Assembly: GCA_938036825.1 (NCBI GenBank)
Contig: CALHWD010000019.1
Coordinates: forward strand, 55,414 to 119,413
Length of the DNA: 64,000 bases
Source: an uncultured Candidatus Saccharibacteria bacterium
GTDB lineage: Bacteria; Patescibacteriota; Saccharimonadia; Saccharimonadales; Saccharimonadaceae
Reading direction: 5' to 3'
Shown: positions 34,966-44,900 of the stretch, piece by piece
How positions within the stretch are numbered: the first letter of the stretch is position 1
Layout of the letters: each line of letters opens with the position of its first letter
Translations under genes and position numbers: made by a program
The notes under the pieces: generated by a model
Databases searched by the model: none
The model's input: only the letters and a program-made list of their open reading frames with translations
What the model was told of the DNA's origin: nothing

Positions 34966-35076
34966 GTTAAGTCTCCTTTTTCTATAGTAGCAGATAATTT
35001 TCGTGCTAACCATCACTATAATGGTATATTATGTGAACAGCATATATTGATACGGTCTTGTAAAGAAATAACAGAC

Positions 35077-35946
35077 ATGGATATATTTTGCGGAATAACG
35101 TGGAAAAATAACGGTAATCCTCATTATGAGATCATCCGTAATGGTGTCGTTACTGCGATCAACTTGTCCGTCGGAATCCCATTACCACAGGGGACCGAAC
35201 GACACTGCACTGGTTATTATGACTTTTCTTATGGCACTACTGGAGCACATACTCCTTGCCCGCATGCTGCTCAGGTGGCCAGAGGACATCAATGTCGGTC
35301 TTGTCAGTTTCAAGAAGGTTTCGTAGCGCTACACAACACTAAACACCTGAATGCTGTGCCGCCACAACTACGCAGCTACATATCCCAAGAGCATTACCTC
35401 TATTTGGCTGCTTTTGGAGGTGGGGTTGTAAAAGTTGGTACAGCTGCACAATCACGCCATCCAGCCCGTTGGTACGAACAGGGCGCGTTGGCAGCTATGA
35501 GGATTGCGAGCCGCCCTGATGGAATAGCTATACGTCAACTGGAGTCTAGAATATCGCACACTCATGGTATCACGCAGACAGTTCGCGGTAATTTGAAGAC
35601 CAATCTTATCTCTACTCTGCCTTCTGCAGAACAGGTAACGGCTGATCTGCATGCTGTTTCTCAGCTAGTTGCAGACGACCGAGATATCTCAGTTTCAGGC
35701 ACGATTTGGTGCGATATGCTGCCGACGATCGTCAACCTGAAACAGAAGTCTGAAGAATGTCGCATCCTGCCTGCTGGTTCGATGTCATGGAGCATCCTTG
35801 ACGGACCTTATGCAGTTGGCCGGTGCTTAATTTGGCATGGCCATTTGAGTAATTATTTGCTAGATATAAAGCCCCTCGTCGGACGGAGTGTCGTGTTTAC
35901 GGACGTAGGCGAAGGTGAAACTCCTCTACAAACGTCGTTATTTTAA
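35077..35946 (+). CDS. DUF2797 family protein
   Basis: A 289-residue soluble protein. A Cys/His cluster (CPHAAQVARGHQCRSC near 63-78, after a C at 45) may bind metal. It is followed by YLAAFGGGVVKVGTA near 109-123 and RHPARWYEQGALAAMRIA, then a RQLESRIS block; together these match the DUF2797 pattern, best known in Actinobacteria. The K-V-G-T and R-x-x-x-Q-G-A segments resemble GIY-YIG-like cores, but I would not assign nuclease activity. The ATG at 35077 is the first methionine with homology; the preceding 39 codons look non-coding. A shared ancestry with actinobacterial hosts is possible, not shown. Confidence 0.8.
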   Translation: MDIFCGITWKNNGNPHYEIIRNGVVTAINLSVGIPLPQGTERHCTGYYDFSYGTTGAHTPCPHAAQVARGHQCRSCQFQEGFVALHNTKHLNAVPPQLRSYISQEHYLYLAAFGGGVVKVGTAAQSRHPARWYEQGALAAMRIASRPDGIAIRQLESRISHTHGITQTVRGNLKTNLISTLPSAEQVTADLHAVSQLVADDRDISVSGTIWCDMLPTIVNLKQKSEECRILPAGSMSWSILDGPYAVGRCLIWHGHLSNYLLDIKPLVGRSVVFTDVGEGETPLQTSLF

Positions 35947-36056
35947 TAAATCAATAACATCCTTCATCTGACTACACGCTACAACTGTAAGAGCCTGCGC
36001 ACTGTGCACATGGACTACCTCCAGTCGGTGACACGCCCACGAGCCCCACAACACGA

Positions 36057-36088
36057 ACAACGCCCACCCTGGTGGGTGAGCGTCGTTC
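36057..36088 (-). terminator. Terminator-like hairpin after tRNA-Leu(CAG)
   Basis: A G/C-rich inverted repeat centred on CCACCCTGGTGGG with outer pairing ACGC/GCGT; the minus-strand exit sequence is TTGTTC. Confidence 0.5.
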
Positions 36089-36134
36089 ATCATCTGGAAC
36101 CGCATCCCAGCCTATTTCGACTGGGGTGGGTTCG

Positions 36135-36260
36135 GGTAAGAGCTTGCTGGTACGGATGAGAGGACTTGAACCTCCACGCCCCGCAGGGCACTAGCACCTG
36201 AAGCTAGCGCGTCTACCAATTCCGCCACATCCGCAGATATACGCATCGCAGGCTCTTACC
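36135..36260. repeat. 9-bp inverted repeat enclosing the tRNA gene
   Basis: GGTAAGAGC at 36135-36143 and its exact reverse complement GCTCTTACC at 36252-36260 bracket tRNA-Leu(CAG). In the precursor RNA the two arms could pair next to the mature ends. Confidence 0.45.
36148..36234 (-). tRNA. tRNA-Leu, anticodon CAG
   Basis: An 87-nt class II tRNA with encoded CCA. The anticodon stem is CTAGC/GCTAG, loop TTCAGGT, anticodon CAG at 36198-36200. The long variable arm and the GGTTCAAGTCC T-arm are intact. The acceptor stem GCGGATG/CATCCGT ends in a G1-U72 wobble, unlike the tRNA-Leu(TAG) gene at 23.9 kb. Confidence 0.96.
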
Positions 36261-36368
36261 GTGTATTGTATACGAATTTCAGTCTTGCGTAAAGAGTTTT
36301 GTGGTACAATCAGGTAAATAAACTGTGGCGGGTCTGCCACTATTTTACATTATACAAGGAGTAATGAC

Positions 36369-36731
36369 ATGACCTCTATCCATTCATCGTCTCAAAAATT
36401 CGATAAAGCAGATTGGATACAACAAAAAATCGAAGAAATCCGAGAACGATGCGGCACTGCCAACTCGGGCGAAACTGAAGATGAGCAGCATGCTGAGGTG
36501 CGCCGACGGATGGTTGGGGCACTGGCCGCAATTGCCACGCGATCGAGCGAGGACCTTACGCTGGATACCGCAAGTCGCATGCTGTATGGTCTTGCTGTAT
36601 CACCACGCACAGGGCAACCAGCGCATGGTGAGCTTACCGAAGATGATATCCGCACTATTCGCGAGGTCAGTGGCATGGCGCAGCAGTCCGTCGAAGAAAA
36701 TAATACTGATACCATAGGAATAGCAGCATAG
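36369..36731 (+). CDS. Small acidic hypothetical protein, 120 aa
   Basis: A soluble, acidic, helical protein without signal or membrane segment. AAGGAG lies 8 nt upstream of the ATG. Its stop is 8 bp before the TrmH-type methyltransferase gene, so the two probably form an operon. No motif recognised. Confidence 0.7.
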   Translation: MTSIHSSSQKFDKADWIQQKIEEIRERCGTANSGETEDEQHAEVRRRMVGALAAIATRSSEDLTLDTASRMLYGLAVSPRTGQPAHGELTEDDIRTIREVSGMAQQSVEENNTDTIGIAA

Positions 36732-36739
36732 TATCACCA

Positions 36740-37306
36740 ATGAATACTATAGAGTCCACCTCTGCATTAGCTGAAGCCGACCGTCGCAATGTGGTAGACC
36801 GCTATAAAGGGCTGTCTCACCAAGCGATCGTTGCCGATCTTGATGAGCATGGCTCGGCACTTCATATTGCGATTGATAATGTCGTGCGCGATTTCAATAT
36901 GGGGTCGATCGTCCGCAGTGCCAATGCCTTTGGGGTGCGGCATGTCCATATCATTGGTCGGCGGCAGTGGAATAAGCGTGGTGCGATGATGACGGATACA
37001 TATCTGCACGTGCATTATCACCAAACGGTTGAAGATTTCTTGCAAGCTATTGCTGACCGGCCACTCATTGCGGTCGATAATGTTGCCGGTTCGCAGCCAC
37101 TTCACTCGGTCGCGCTGCCACGTAGAGCCGTGCTTTTGTTTGGGGCAGAGGGGCCTGGTATTCGTCCCGAGCTGCTTGAGCGGGCTACGAGTATTGTTGC
37201 AATTGAGCAATTTGGCAGTACGCGTAGCCTTAATGTCGGCGTAGCAGCAGGTATTGCGATGTATGCCTGGGTGCAGCAGCATCGGCTGCACTTGGATGAG
37301 AAGTGA
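36740..37306 (+). CDS. TrmH/SpoU-family RNA 2'-O-methyltransferase
   Basis: SPOUT-fold enzymes of this family methylate ribose 2'-OH in tRNA or rRNA. The 188 residues contain the three family motifs: NVVRDFNMGSIVRSANAFGV (motif 1, residues 47-66), LLFGAEGPGIRPELLERA (motif 2, about 132-149) and SLNVGVAAGIAMYAW (motif 3, about 164-178). There is no N-terminal L30e-like substrate domain, so this is the short form. The exact target nucleotide cannot be told. Confidence 0.93.
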   Translation: MNTIESTSALAEADRRNVVDRYKGLSHQAIVADLDEHGSALHIAIDNVVRDFNMGSIVRSANAFGVRHVHIIGRRQWNKRGAMMTDTYLHVHYHQTVEDFLQAIADRPLIAVDNVAGSQPLHSVALPRRAVLLFGAEGPGIRPELLERATSIVAIEQFGSTRSLNVGVAAGIAMYAWVQQHRLHLDEK

Positions 37307-37503
37307 GGTAGCATTTTACATAGATCGCACCGCTCAGATAGAGATATACAGCTTATAATCTATCTTTCTTCAGCTATCGGGTAAGAGAAGGGCTGGCAGA
37401 GCAATATGCCGTTTGCAATCAGCGTGGAATGACGCTTTGTAGAGCGGTGAATCTTGCCAAGGGCTTGTTTTTCCATGCCGTTTATGCAAAAATAGCAGTA
37501 ACT

Positions 37504-38847
37504 ATGACAAAACTTTCATCGGAATCATATCGGGGGGCGCGGGATTGGTATCCGGAAGATCTTCGCGTGCGCAAATACATCTTTCAAACCTGGCGTCACG
37601 TCGCCAAGAGCTACGGCTACGAAGAATACGATGCACCACTGCTTGAGCCGGTTGAAGTGTATGCCGCCAAGAGTGGTGACGAGTTAGTGAATGACCAGAC
37701 GTATCAGTTTATTGATCGTGGCGATCGACAGGTAGCGATCCGTCCTGAGATGACACCGAGCGTAAGTCGGATGATTGCCAAGCACCGCCAAGAGATCGCC
37801 TATCCAGCGCGTTGGTTTAGTATTACCCAGTTTATGCGCTATGAGCGACCACAACGGGGGCGAGAGCGTGAATTTTGGCAGATGAATGTCGATATATTTG
37901 GTGTTGATAATATGCAGGCCGAGGCCGAGATTATCGCACTTGGTGGCCGTATCATGAAGGCCTTTGGCGCGACGGACGACATGTACACTATTCGCATCAA
38001 CAATCGCCAGTTGATCAACCTTATGATGGCGCAGTTTCTCGAGCTCGATGCTGTGCAGGCTCAGCTGATGATCCGGCTGTTTGATCGTAAGAACAAGATT
38101 CCACCACAGGCCTTTCGCGACCAGGCGATTGAGATCTTTGGTGAGGCGGCGGCACCAGTCGGCTTGCAGCGGATTGCTCAGCTCTTGACGGCACGTACTA
38201 TGGCCGATCTCCCCGAATCGATTCGCGATAGTGAGGCGGTGCGCGATGTGCAGCGGCTCTTTACACTACTTGAGCGTAGTGGTGTAACAAATGCCATTTT
38301 CGATATCACGCTCATGCGTGGACTAGATTATTACACGGGTACAGTGTTTGAGTTTTTCGACACGCATCCAGATAATAACCGTTCGCTCTTTGGTGGTGGG
38401 CGCTATGATGGCTTAGTGGGGATGTTTGGCGCTGAGCCTATCAGTGCGGTCGGCTTTGCACCGGGCCTATCAATGATGCAGCTCTTTCTCGAGGCGCATC
38501 AGCTGCTACCAGAGTTTAGCTCCACAACCGATATTTATATGATCGTCCTTGGCGGGGCAATGCGCGGTGCGCTAGAGCTAGCGGACGACCTGCGCGATGA
38601 GGACGTCAATGTGGAAGTCGATTTCACTGGCCGCAAACTAGACAAGCAGCTCAAAGCAGCGATCAAGAAACAGATCCCATATTTCCTCTTTGTTGGTGAG
38701 GATGAGCTGGAGAACGAGATCTACACCCTCAAGAATATTGCGACGAGCGAGGAGCAAAAGCTCAGCCTGGAGCGCGTCGTCAGTGCCGTTAAGGATTATC
38801 GTCGTCAGCCATCGCGCAGTGAAGATGATGACTTCGATTTATCGTAG
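37504..38847 (+). CDS. hisS: Histidyl-tRNA synthetase
   Basis: It charges tRNA-His. The 447 residues carry class II motifs: YRGARDWYPEDLRVRKYIF, the motif 2 loop FMRYERPQRGREREFWQ, the HisRS-specific RGLDYYTGTVFE, motif 3 GGGRYDGLVG and AVGFAPGLSMMQL, then the C-terminal anticodon-binding domain. The ATG at 37504 is preferred over the frame's earlier in-frame ATG at 37429 because alignable sequence begins there; no clear ribosome site is visible. The C-terminus ends in an acidic run. It is not followed by aspS, the usual partner. Confidence 0.95.
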   Translation: MTKLSSESYRGARDWYPEDLRVRKYIFQTWRHVAKSYGYEEYDAPLLEPVEVYAAKSGDELVNDQTYQFIDRGDRQVAIRPEMTPSVSRMIAKHRQEIAYPARWFSITQFMRYERPQRGREREFWQMNVDIFGVDNMQAEAEIIALGGRIMKAFGATDDMYTIRINNRQLINLMMAQFLELDAVQAQLMIRLFDRKNKIPPQAFRDQAIEIFGEAAAPVGLQRIAQLLTARTMADLPESIRDSEAVRDVQRLFTLLERSGVTNAIFDITLMRGLDYYTGTVFEFFDTHPDNNRSLFGGGRYDGLVGMFGAEPISAVGFAPGLSMMQLFLEAHQLLPEFSSTTDIYMIVLGGAMRGALELADDLRDEDVNVEVDFTGRKLDKQLKAAIKKQIPYFLFVGEDELENEIYTLKNIATSEEQKLSLERVVSAVKDYRRQPSRSEDDDFDLS

Positions 38848-38985
38848 TATCACCATGTGCATCTCTATGATAGCTATAGCTCATCTCTGTTAGCTTCTCG
38901 TTTTGCTCGTCTTGCGAAACAGCATATATACGCATACATACTTGGGTCTGTCGCATGCCTATTTCACACTGCCAGCGACATATGA

Positions 38986-38991
38986 TACAAT
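38986..38991 (+). promoter_or_regulatory. -10 element of tig
   Basis: TACAAT, 8 nt before the ATG at 39000, so the leader is about 2 nt. Confidence 0.45.
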
Positions 38992-38999
38992 AACCAACT

Positions 39000-40289
39000 A
39001 TGAAGACGACACTAGACCACCTATCAGACACCAAAGTACGCGCCACGATTACCGTCGGTGCAGACGAACTGGAGGCAGCTCGCCAGGTTGCTTTGCGTAA
39101 ACTCGCCAAGACGACTAAAGTTGATGGTTTCCGTAAGGGTCATGCCCCGCTCGAGTTGGTTGCAAAGAATACCAATCCAGAACACCTCGCCGAGGAGACG
39201 CTTAACAACGCCCTGAGCAAAGCAGTTGCTGCAGCCTTCCTCGAGAGTGACGTGCAGGTGCTTGAGCGCCCAGAGGTGGAGATTAAGAAGTTTGTGCCTG
39301 GTAGTGAGCTGGAGTTTACTGCTGAGGCAGAGGTTATGCCCACGATTACTCTCGGTGACTATAAGAAACTCAAACTCAAGCCAGCGAAGATAACCGTTAC
39401 GCCAGAAGAAGTAACGGAGATCCTTGACCGGATTCGCCACAGCATGGCCGAGCGTACGGACACTGATGAGGCAGCCCAGGACGGCGACGAGGTGACGATT
39501 GACTTTGTCGGTAAGCGCGATGGTACGCCTTTTGCTGGTGGCACCGGGAAGGATTATCCGCTTGTACTCGGCAGCAAGTCATTCATTCCAGGCTTTGAAG
39601 AGGCATTGATTGGCCTCAAGGCTGGTGAAACGAAGGCGGTTGAGCTCACCTTTCCGAAGGACTACCATGCGAGCGAACTAGCCGGGCAAGCAGTCGTTTT
39701 TGATACGACCGTCAAGAAGGTCAAGAAAGTGACACTGCCTGAGCTGACCGATGAGTTTGCTGCAAAGGTTGGGCCATTTACTTCTATTGATGACCTCAAG
39801 AAAGATATCGAGAAAGAAATTACTGCGCAAAAGCAACGTGAAGCAGATGATGAGCTGCGCGACGTAGCCGTCAAGCAGTTGGCCGATGCCAGTACGGTAG
39901 CCATCCCGGAGGTATTGCGAGCTGACCAGCTTCGCTCGATCGAACAAGACTTAGTGCAAAACCTTGCTCACCGCGGTCGCACCCTTGAGCAGTACCTTGC
40001 CGAGAAGGAATATAAGGACAAAGACGAGTGGATCGAGAAGGAGGCTAAGCCAGCGGCCGATGAACGCATTAAGGCTGGGCTTGTCCTGGCTGAGTTGAGC
40101 AAGGCTGAGAAGATCGAAGCCACAGCAGAGGAGCTACAAGAGCGCATCAGTGCCTTCAAGCAACAGTATGCCAATGATGCAACCATGGTGGCGCGCTTTG
40201 ATGAGCCAGAGGTGCAGCACGAGATTGCCAACCGCCTCTTGACAGAGAAGACGATTGACTGGCTGGTGGCGCAGAATACTAAGAAGTAG
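39000..40289 (+). CDS. tig: Trigger factor
   Basis: The ribosome-bound chaperone with prolyl isomerase activity. The 429 residues show the N-terminal ribosome-binding domain with the signature VDGFRKGHAP (residues 41-50), an FKBP-type domain at about 155-240 (DEVTIDFVGKRDGTPFAGG, FIPGFEEALIGLKAGE), and the long C-terminal helical arms. Length is typical. The next gene is clpP, and the tig-clpP order is conserved across bacteria; here clpP has its own CIRCE-controlled promoter. Confidence 0.96.
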   Translation: MKTTLDHLSDTKVRATITVGADELEAARQVALRKLAKTTKVDGFRKGHAPLELVAKNTNPEHLAEETLNNALSKAVAAAFLESDVQVLERPEVEIKKFVPGSELEFTAEAEVMPTITLGDYKKLKLKPAKITVTPEEVTEILDRIRHSMAERTDTDEAAQDGDEVTIDFVGKRDGTPFAGGTGKDYPLVLGSKSFIPGFEEALIGLKAGETKAVELTFPKDYHASELAGQAVVFDTTVKKVKKVTLPELTDEFAAKVGPFTSIDDLKKDIEKEITAQKQREADDELRDVAVKQLADASTVAIPEVLRADQLRSIEQDLVQNLAHRGRTLEQYLAEKEYKDKDEWIEKEAKPAADERIKAGLVLAELSKAEKIEATAEELQERISAFKQQYANDATMVARFDEPEVQHEIANRLLTEKTIDWLVAQNTKK

Positions 40290-40316
40290 CAGACAATATA
40301 ACTTGCATAGCAGAAA

Positions 40317-40343
40317 TTAGCACTCTATATTGACGAGTGCTAA
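40317..40343 (+). promoter_or_regulatory. CIRCE operator upstream of clpP
   Basis: TTAGCACTC - 9 bp - GAGTGCTAA, identical arms to the clpC copy. It overlaps the -35 box. Confidence 0.93.
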
Positions 40344-40358
40344 TTTTCTCGTTACAAT
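40330..40358 (+). promoter_or_regulatory. Promoter of clpP, leaderless
   Basis: TTGACG (40330-40335) and TACAAT (40353-40358), spacing 17 bp; 6 nt later comes the first ATG, so transcription and translation start coincide. Confidence 0.8.
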
Positions 40359-40364
40359 AGTACT

Positions 40365-40985
40365 ATGATGAAACCGAATGATTACCTAGTGCCCAACGTC
40401 ATTGTCCGCACGCGTGATGGTGAGCGTGGCTATGATATATACTCGCGTTTGCTCGAGGATCGCATTATCTTCCTCGGCGAAGAAGTGACTGAGATGACAG
40501 CCAATGTCGTTGTCGCGCAGCTTCTCCATCTTGCCAATGAAAATCCAGACAAAGACATCCAGCTCTATATCAATAGCCCTGGTGGCAGTGTGTATGATGG
40601 CCTCGCGATCTACGATACTATGCAATATATCGCGCCAGATGTGCAGACGATTGGCATTGGCCTGCAGGCAAGCATGGGTGCCTTCTTGCTTAGTAGCGGT
40701 GCGAAGGGTAAGCGCTTTGTCTTGCCTAATGCCCGAGTGATGATCCACCAGCCGAGCAGTGGTACGCGCGGTAAAGTGACAGACCAAGAAATTAGCTTAC
40801 GCGAGAGCATCGCTCTCAAGGAGCGGCTGGCCACCATTATGGCGGACAACACTGGCCAGAAACTCGATAAAATCAAGGCCGATATGGAGCGCGACTACTG
40901 GCTAAGCGCTGCAGACGCCGTAGCGTATGGCCTAGCTGATGAAGTGATTGGTGCTCGCATACAAAAGATAACACAGCGTTCGTAG
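40365..40985 (+). CDS. clpP: ATP-dependent Clp protease proteolytic subunit
   Basis: ClpP forms the tetradecameric proteolytic chamber. The catalytic triad is Ser103 (QASMGAF), His128 (MIHQPSSG) and Asp177 (MERDYWLS); INSPGGSV at 70-76 lines the substrate groove. At 206 residues it has standard length. Two ATG codons lie side by side at 40365 and 40368, the first at the predicted transcription start. Together with clpC at 10.6 kb it shares HrcA/CIRCE control, so the ClpCP pair should be induced together under protein-folding stress. Confidence 0.97.
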   Translation: MMKPNDYLVPNVIVRTRDGERGYDIYSRLLEDRIIFLGEEVTEMTANVVVAQLLHLANENPDKDIQLYINSPGGSVYDGLAIYDTMQYIAPDVQTIGIGLQASMGAFLLSSGAKGKRFVLPNARVMIHQPSSGTRGKVTDQEISLRESIALKERLATIMADNTGQKLDKIKADMERDYWLSAADAVAYGLADEVIGARIQKITQRS

Positions 40986-40993
40986 CAACTTTA

Positions 40994-41002
40994 TGGTATC
41001 AT
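40994..41002 (+). promoter_or_regulatory. Extended -10, leaderless start of the 41009 gene
   Basis: TGG plus TATCAT (40997-41002), then 6 nt to the ATG at 41009. Confidence 0.45.
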
Positions 41003-41008
41003 ATAGAT

Positions 41009-41617
41009 ATGATATCACGTAGTACAGATACTAGCTCCGAACCTAAATCAAGCCAAAAACCCTTACGTTTCCGGCGTATTATGCATTATCGCCCACGTCG
41101 GGTAACAGTGATAGTATGGCTAACGGTTATGCTAATGCTTTTGACCGTTGTAGCCGTGAGTATATTCTACAAGAACCGTCAAAGCGCTGCCTCCCTGATG
41201 AAATCGCAGCTCGTCGAAGGTGCTATGCTAGCACGGGCTGCTACGTTCTCGTCGGATGGTGTAATTTCGTGGGATGCGTACGCTGATGGTGGTGTGTATG
41301 GGACGATTACTTCGCAGGATGACCGCAACCGCCTGCTTGCACAGCAACCATTTATCCGCTGTACGGTTGGGAAAGAGTGTAGTGGATGGATATCAGCTGC
41401 GCAAGCACAAACCTATACACAGCCGATACCGGCTGGCGACACAGTGTGGTATAAAAACGATTCACTTCGACATTATGGCGAAAGCATCCTACGCGACACA
41501 AGTGCCAAATGCGCCTTTTGGCAGTCTCCAGTTCAAAGACTGTGTGTTTCTGCCAAGACCGGCCGCTTCTTCTATTATGTTAATGGCTTTGGATCAAATA
41601 GCTTACACCGGTTATAA
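41009..41617 (+). CDS. Membrane-anchored exported protein, paralogue of 33691 gene
   Basis: A 202-residue protein with a 30-residue polar, basic cytoplasmic start, one membrane helix (about 32-52), and an extracytoplasmic domain of about 150 residues with four cysteines. The last 40 residues (ILRDTSAKCAFW, then LCVSAKTGRFFYY) parallel the C-terminus of the protein at 33691-34257. The fold and function are unknown. It could be one of the exported proteins through which an episymbiont touches its host, but there is no direct evidence for that. Confidence 0.72.
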   Translation: MISRSTDTSSEPKSSQKPLRFRRIMHYRPRRVTVIVWLTVMLMLLTVVAVSIFYKNRQSAASLMKSQLVEGAMLARAATFSSDGVISWDAYADGGVYGTITSQDDRNRLLAQQPFIRCTVGKECSGWISAAQAQTYTQPIPAGDTVWYKNDSLRHYGESILRDTSAKCAFWQSPVQRLCVSAKTGRFFYYVNGFGSNSLHRL

Positions 41618-41720
41618 AGGAGTGTATTATTAACCTGACGCGCCGTAGTATGACGAAGAAAGGCATTACAGTGTGTTACGATACTATTCAAGCGGTCTAT
41701 AAAAATTGAGGTCTTGTCAC

Positions 41721-41750
41721 TTGACGGAGTAAGGCGCGATCTGCTACAAT
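41721..41750 (+). promoter_or_regulatory. Promoter of rpoBC
   Basis: TTGACG (41721-41726) and extended -10 TGC+TACAAT (41745-41750), spacing 18 bp. Leader about 170 nt. Confidence 0.7.
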
Positions 41751-41793
41751 CAAAAATTAATGAAGGTTGTGTAATATGGGTTAGGTGCGGACT

Positions 41794-41806
41794 ACGCCGG
41801 TGGCGT
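41794..41806 (+). promoter_or_regulatory. Hairpin in the rpoB leader
   Basis: ACGCC (41794-41798) pairs with GGCGT (41802-41806), followed by GGCGTTTT; a possible weak attenuator about 120 nt before rpoB. Confidence 0.3.
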
Positions 41807-41926
41807 GGCGTTTTAGTGTGCGAAAACTTATATTGAGTAAAGCTTCGGTGCCACAACAAATGCACGAGCAGGGTTTTGGAGTCCTTACACGTGCGGATAG
41901 ATAACAATAATTCAAGAGGAGTTTAC

Positions 41927-44900
41927 ATGCCTACACCTACCACGGCAACAGCTGCTCCGTCGCGTGTGTTTTTTACCAGCAATGACACCGCGCTAGCAGT
42001 ACCCGACTTGCTGGCTCACCAAGAAGAATCCTGGAAGGACTTCGTCGAGACGGGCCTGAGCGAAATTTTCGCAGAGCTCAACCCAATCGAAGACTACACT
42101 GGCCAGAAGCTTGAGCTGCGCTTTAAGGATTATGCCTTTGGTGAGCCCAAGCACACAGAGCAGTTTGCGAAAGAAAATAACCTGACTTTCGACGCACCAC
42201 TGCAAGCCACCGTCGAGCTCATCAATAAGACGACTGGCGAAGTCAAGGAACAGAGCATCTACATGGGCGATTACCCTTGGATGACGGAGCGCGCAACGTT
42301 TATCATTAATGGAACAGAGCGCGTAGTGGTAAGCCAGCTGATTCGGAGTGCTGGTGTACTGTTTAGTGCTGACCGCGTGGCAGGGCGCAACCTCTATGGT
42401 GCCAAGATGATCCCAGGCCGTGGGGCATGGCTCGAGTTTGAGACCAGTCCATCAGGCGCAATCTACGTGAAGATCGATCGCCGCCGCAAGATTGCAGCCA
42501 CCACCTTGCTGCGTGCTCTTGGTATGAGCAAGGTGTCGGCCATTCGTGAGGCCTTTGCCGACATTGACACTGGTGAGGTGAAATATATCGAAGCCACGCT
42601 TGAGAAGGATCCAGCGCACGGTATCAACGAAGCGTTGATTGAGGTCTATCGCCGTCTGCGCCCAGGTGATCTCGCTACCGTAGAGAACGCTCGTCAGATG
42701 ATTGAGCGCATGTTCTTCGACTTTAAGCGTTTCGACTACAGCCGCGTTGGCCGCTACAAGATCAACCAGCGCTTAGGTGTTGATGTGCCCAATACGGCCG
42801 AATATCGCACATTGCAGATGAGTGATTTGATTGGTGTCTTGCGTGAAATTATTCGTCTTAACAACACACAAGAGCCAGCTGATGATATCGACTCGCTGAG
42901 CAATCGCCGTGTGAAGCTGGTTGGCGAGTTGGTGGCGCGCCAGTTCCGCGTTGGTATGCTCCGGATGCAGCGCAATGCAATGGACCGTATGAGCATGAGT
43001 GACCTTGAGACGGTTACGCCGAGCCAACTGATTAATGCTCGCCCGGTAGTGGCAGCAGTGCGCGAGTTCTTCGCCAGTAGCCAGTTGAGCCAGCTACTTG
43101 ATGAGGTGAACCCACTGTCGGAGCTGAGCCACAAGCGTCGCCTGAGCTCGATGGGGCCTGGTGGCCTCAGCCGCGAGCGAGCTGGCTTTGAAGTGCGCGA
43201 TGCTCACCCCACCCACTATGGCCGGATTTGCTCAGTGGAGACACCAGAGGGTGCTAACATTGGTCTGGTGCTTAACCTCGCTACCTATGCACGTATCAAC
43301 GAATACGGCTTTATTGAGACACCATACCTCAAGGTAGTTGATGGCCGCGTGACTGATGAAATCGTCTACCTCGATGCCTCGCAAGAAGTAACTGAGGTGA
43401 TTGCCGACGCTGGTGCTCGTCTCAATGAGGATGGTACCTTCGTACGCGATCGTGTCAGTGCGCGCAAGTTCCTCCAGCCAGGGCAGGTAGATACCAGCGA
43501 AGTCACTTTCATGGACGCTGCACACAAGCAGATCCTTGGGTCGACCGCGAGCCTCGTGCCATTTATCGAGAAGAACCGTATTGACCGCAGCTTGACTGGC
43601 TCCAACATGCAGCGCCAGGCAGTGCCGCTTTTGCAGCCAGAGTCGCCAACGGTTGGCACTGGCATTGAGCATGAGGTGGCGCGCAACTCGAGCCAGCTTG
43701 TGACGGCCGAGGCTGATGGCGAAGTGATTCGGGCTGATGGCGAAGCAGTCGAGGTGCGCTATGCTGATGGCGTCAAGCGTTACGACCTGATCCACTTTGC
43801 CAAGAGCAATGACGATCGTTGTATTAACCAAAAAGTCCGGGTTAGCCGCGGCCAAACCGTTGCGAAGGGTGACACTCTCATCGAGGGTGCGTCCATTGCC
43901 GATGGTGAGCTTGCCCTCGGTAAGGACTTGCTGGTAGCCTTTATGCCGTGGGGTGGCTATAACATGGACGACGCGGTGATTTTGAGCCGCCGCTTGGTAG
44001 AAGATGATACCCTTACCAGCATCAACATCAAGGACTACACTGTCGAGGTGCGTGAGACAAAGCTTGGTCCAGAGATCGTGACACGCGATATTCCAAATGT
44101 GAGTGAGGATAGCCTTCGCCACTTGGATGAGAGCGGTATCGTGCAGATTGGCTCTGAGGTTAAGGCGGGCGATGTCTTGGTTGGGAAGATTACACCAAAG
44201 GGTGAGCAAGAGCTTAGCAGCGAGGAGCGCTTGCTGCGTGCAATCTTTGGTGAAAAGGCCAAGGATGTGCGCGACACCAGCCAGCGCATGAACAATGCTG
44301 GTGGTGGCAAAGTCGTTGGCGTCAAGGTATTTAGCCGCGAGAATGGCCATGAGCTCAAGACGGGCGTATTGATGCAGATTCAGATCTTTGTTGCCCAATT
44401 GCGCAAGATCGGTGTGGGTGACAAGATAGCTGGTCGCCACGGCAACAAGGGTGTGTGTGCCCGCGTGATGGCAGTAGAGGATATGCCATACCTAGCTGAT
44501 GGTACTCCCGTTGATGTGATTCTTAATCCCCTTGGTGTGCCAAGCCGTATGAATCTTGGCCAGCTCTTTGAGACGCACCTCGGCATGGCTGCACGAGCAC
44601 TTGGCTATAAGGTTGCCACGCCACCATTCAATGGTGTGCCCGCTGATACCATCAAAGATGAGCTAGAAAAGGCTGGCATTGCGCGCGACGGCAAGAGTCA
44701 ACTCTACGATGGCCTGAGCGGCGAGCCATTCGAGGAGCGTACAACGGTCGGCGTGATGCATATGATCAAACTCCACCACATGGTGAGCGACAAGATCCAC
44801 GCCCGCAGCACCGGCCCATACACTATGGTGACCCAGCAGCCACTCGGTGGTAAGGCCCAAAATGGTGGCCAGCGCCTCGGAGAGATGGAGGTCTGGGCAC

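Noticed and set aside
43232..44440. 402-codon open frame antisense to rpoB
   Set aside because: It mirrors the strongly coding rpoB frame, has no ribosome site and no protein-like composition; long antisense frames are expected in this codon usage.
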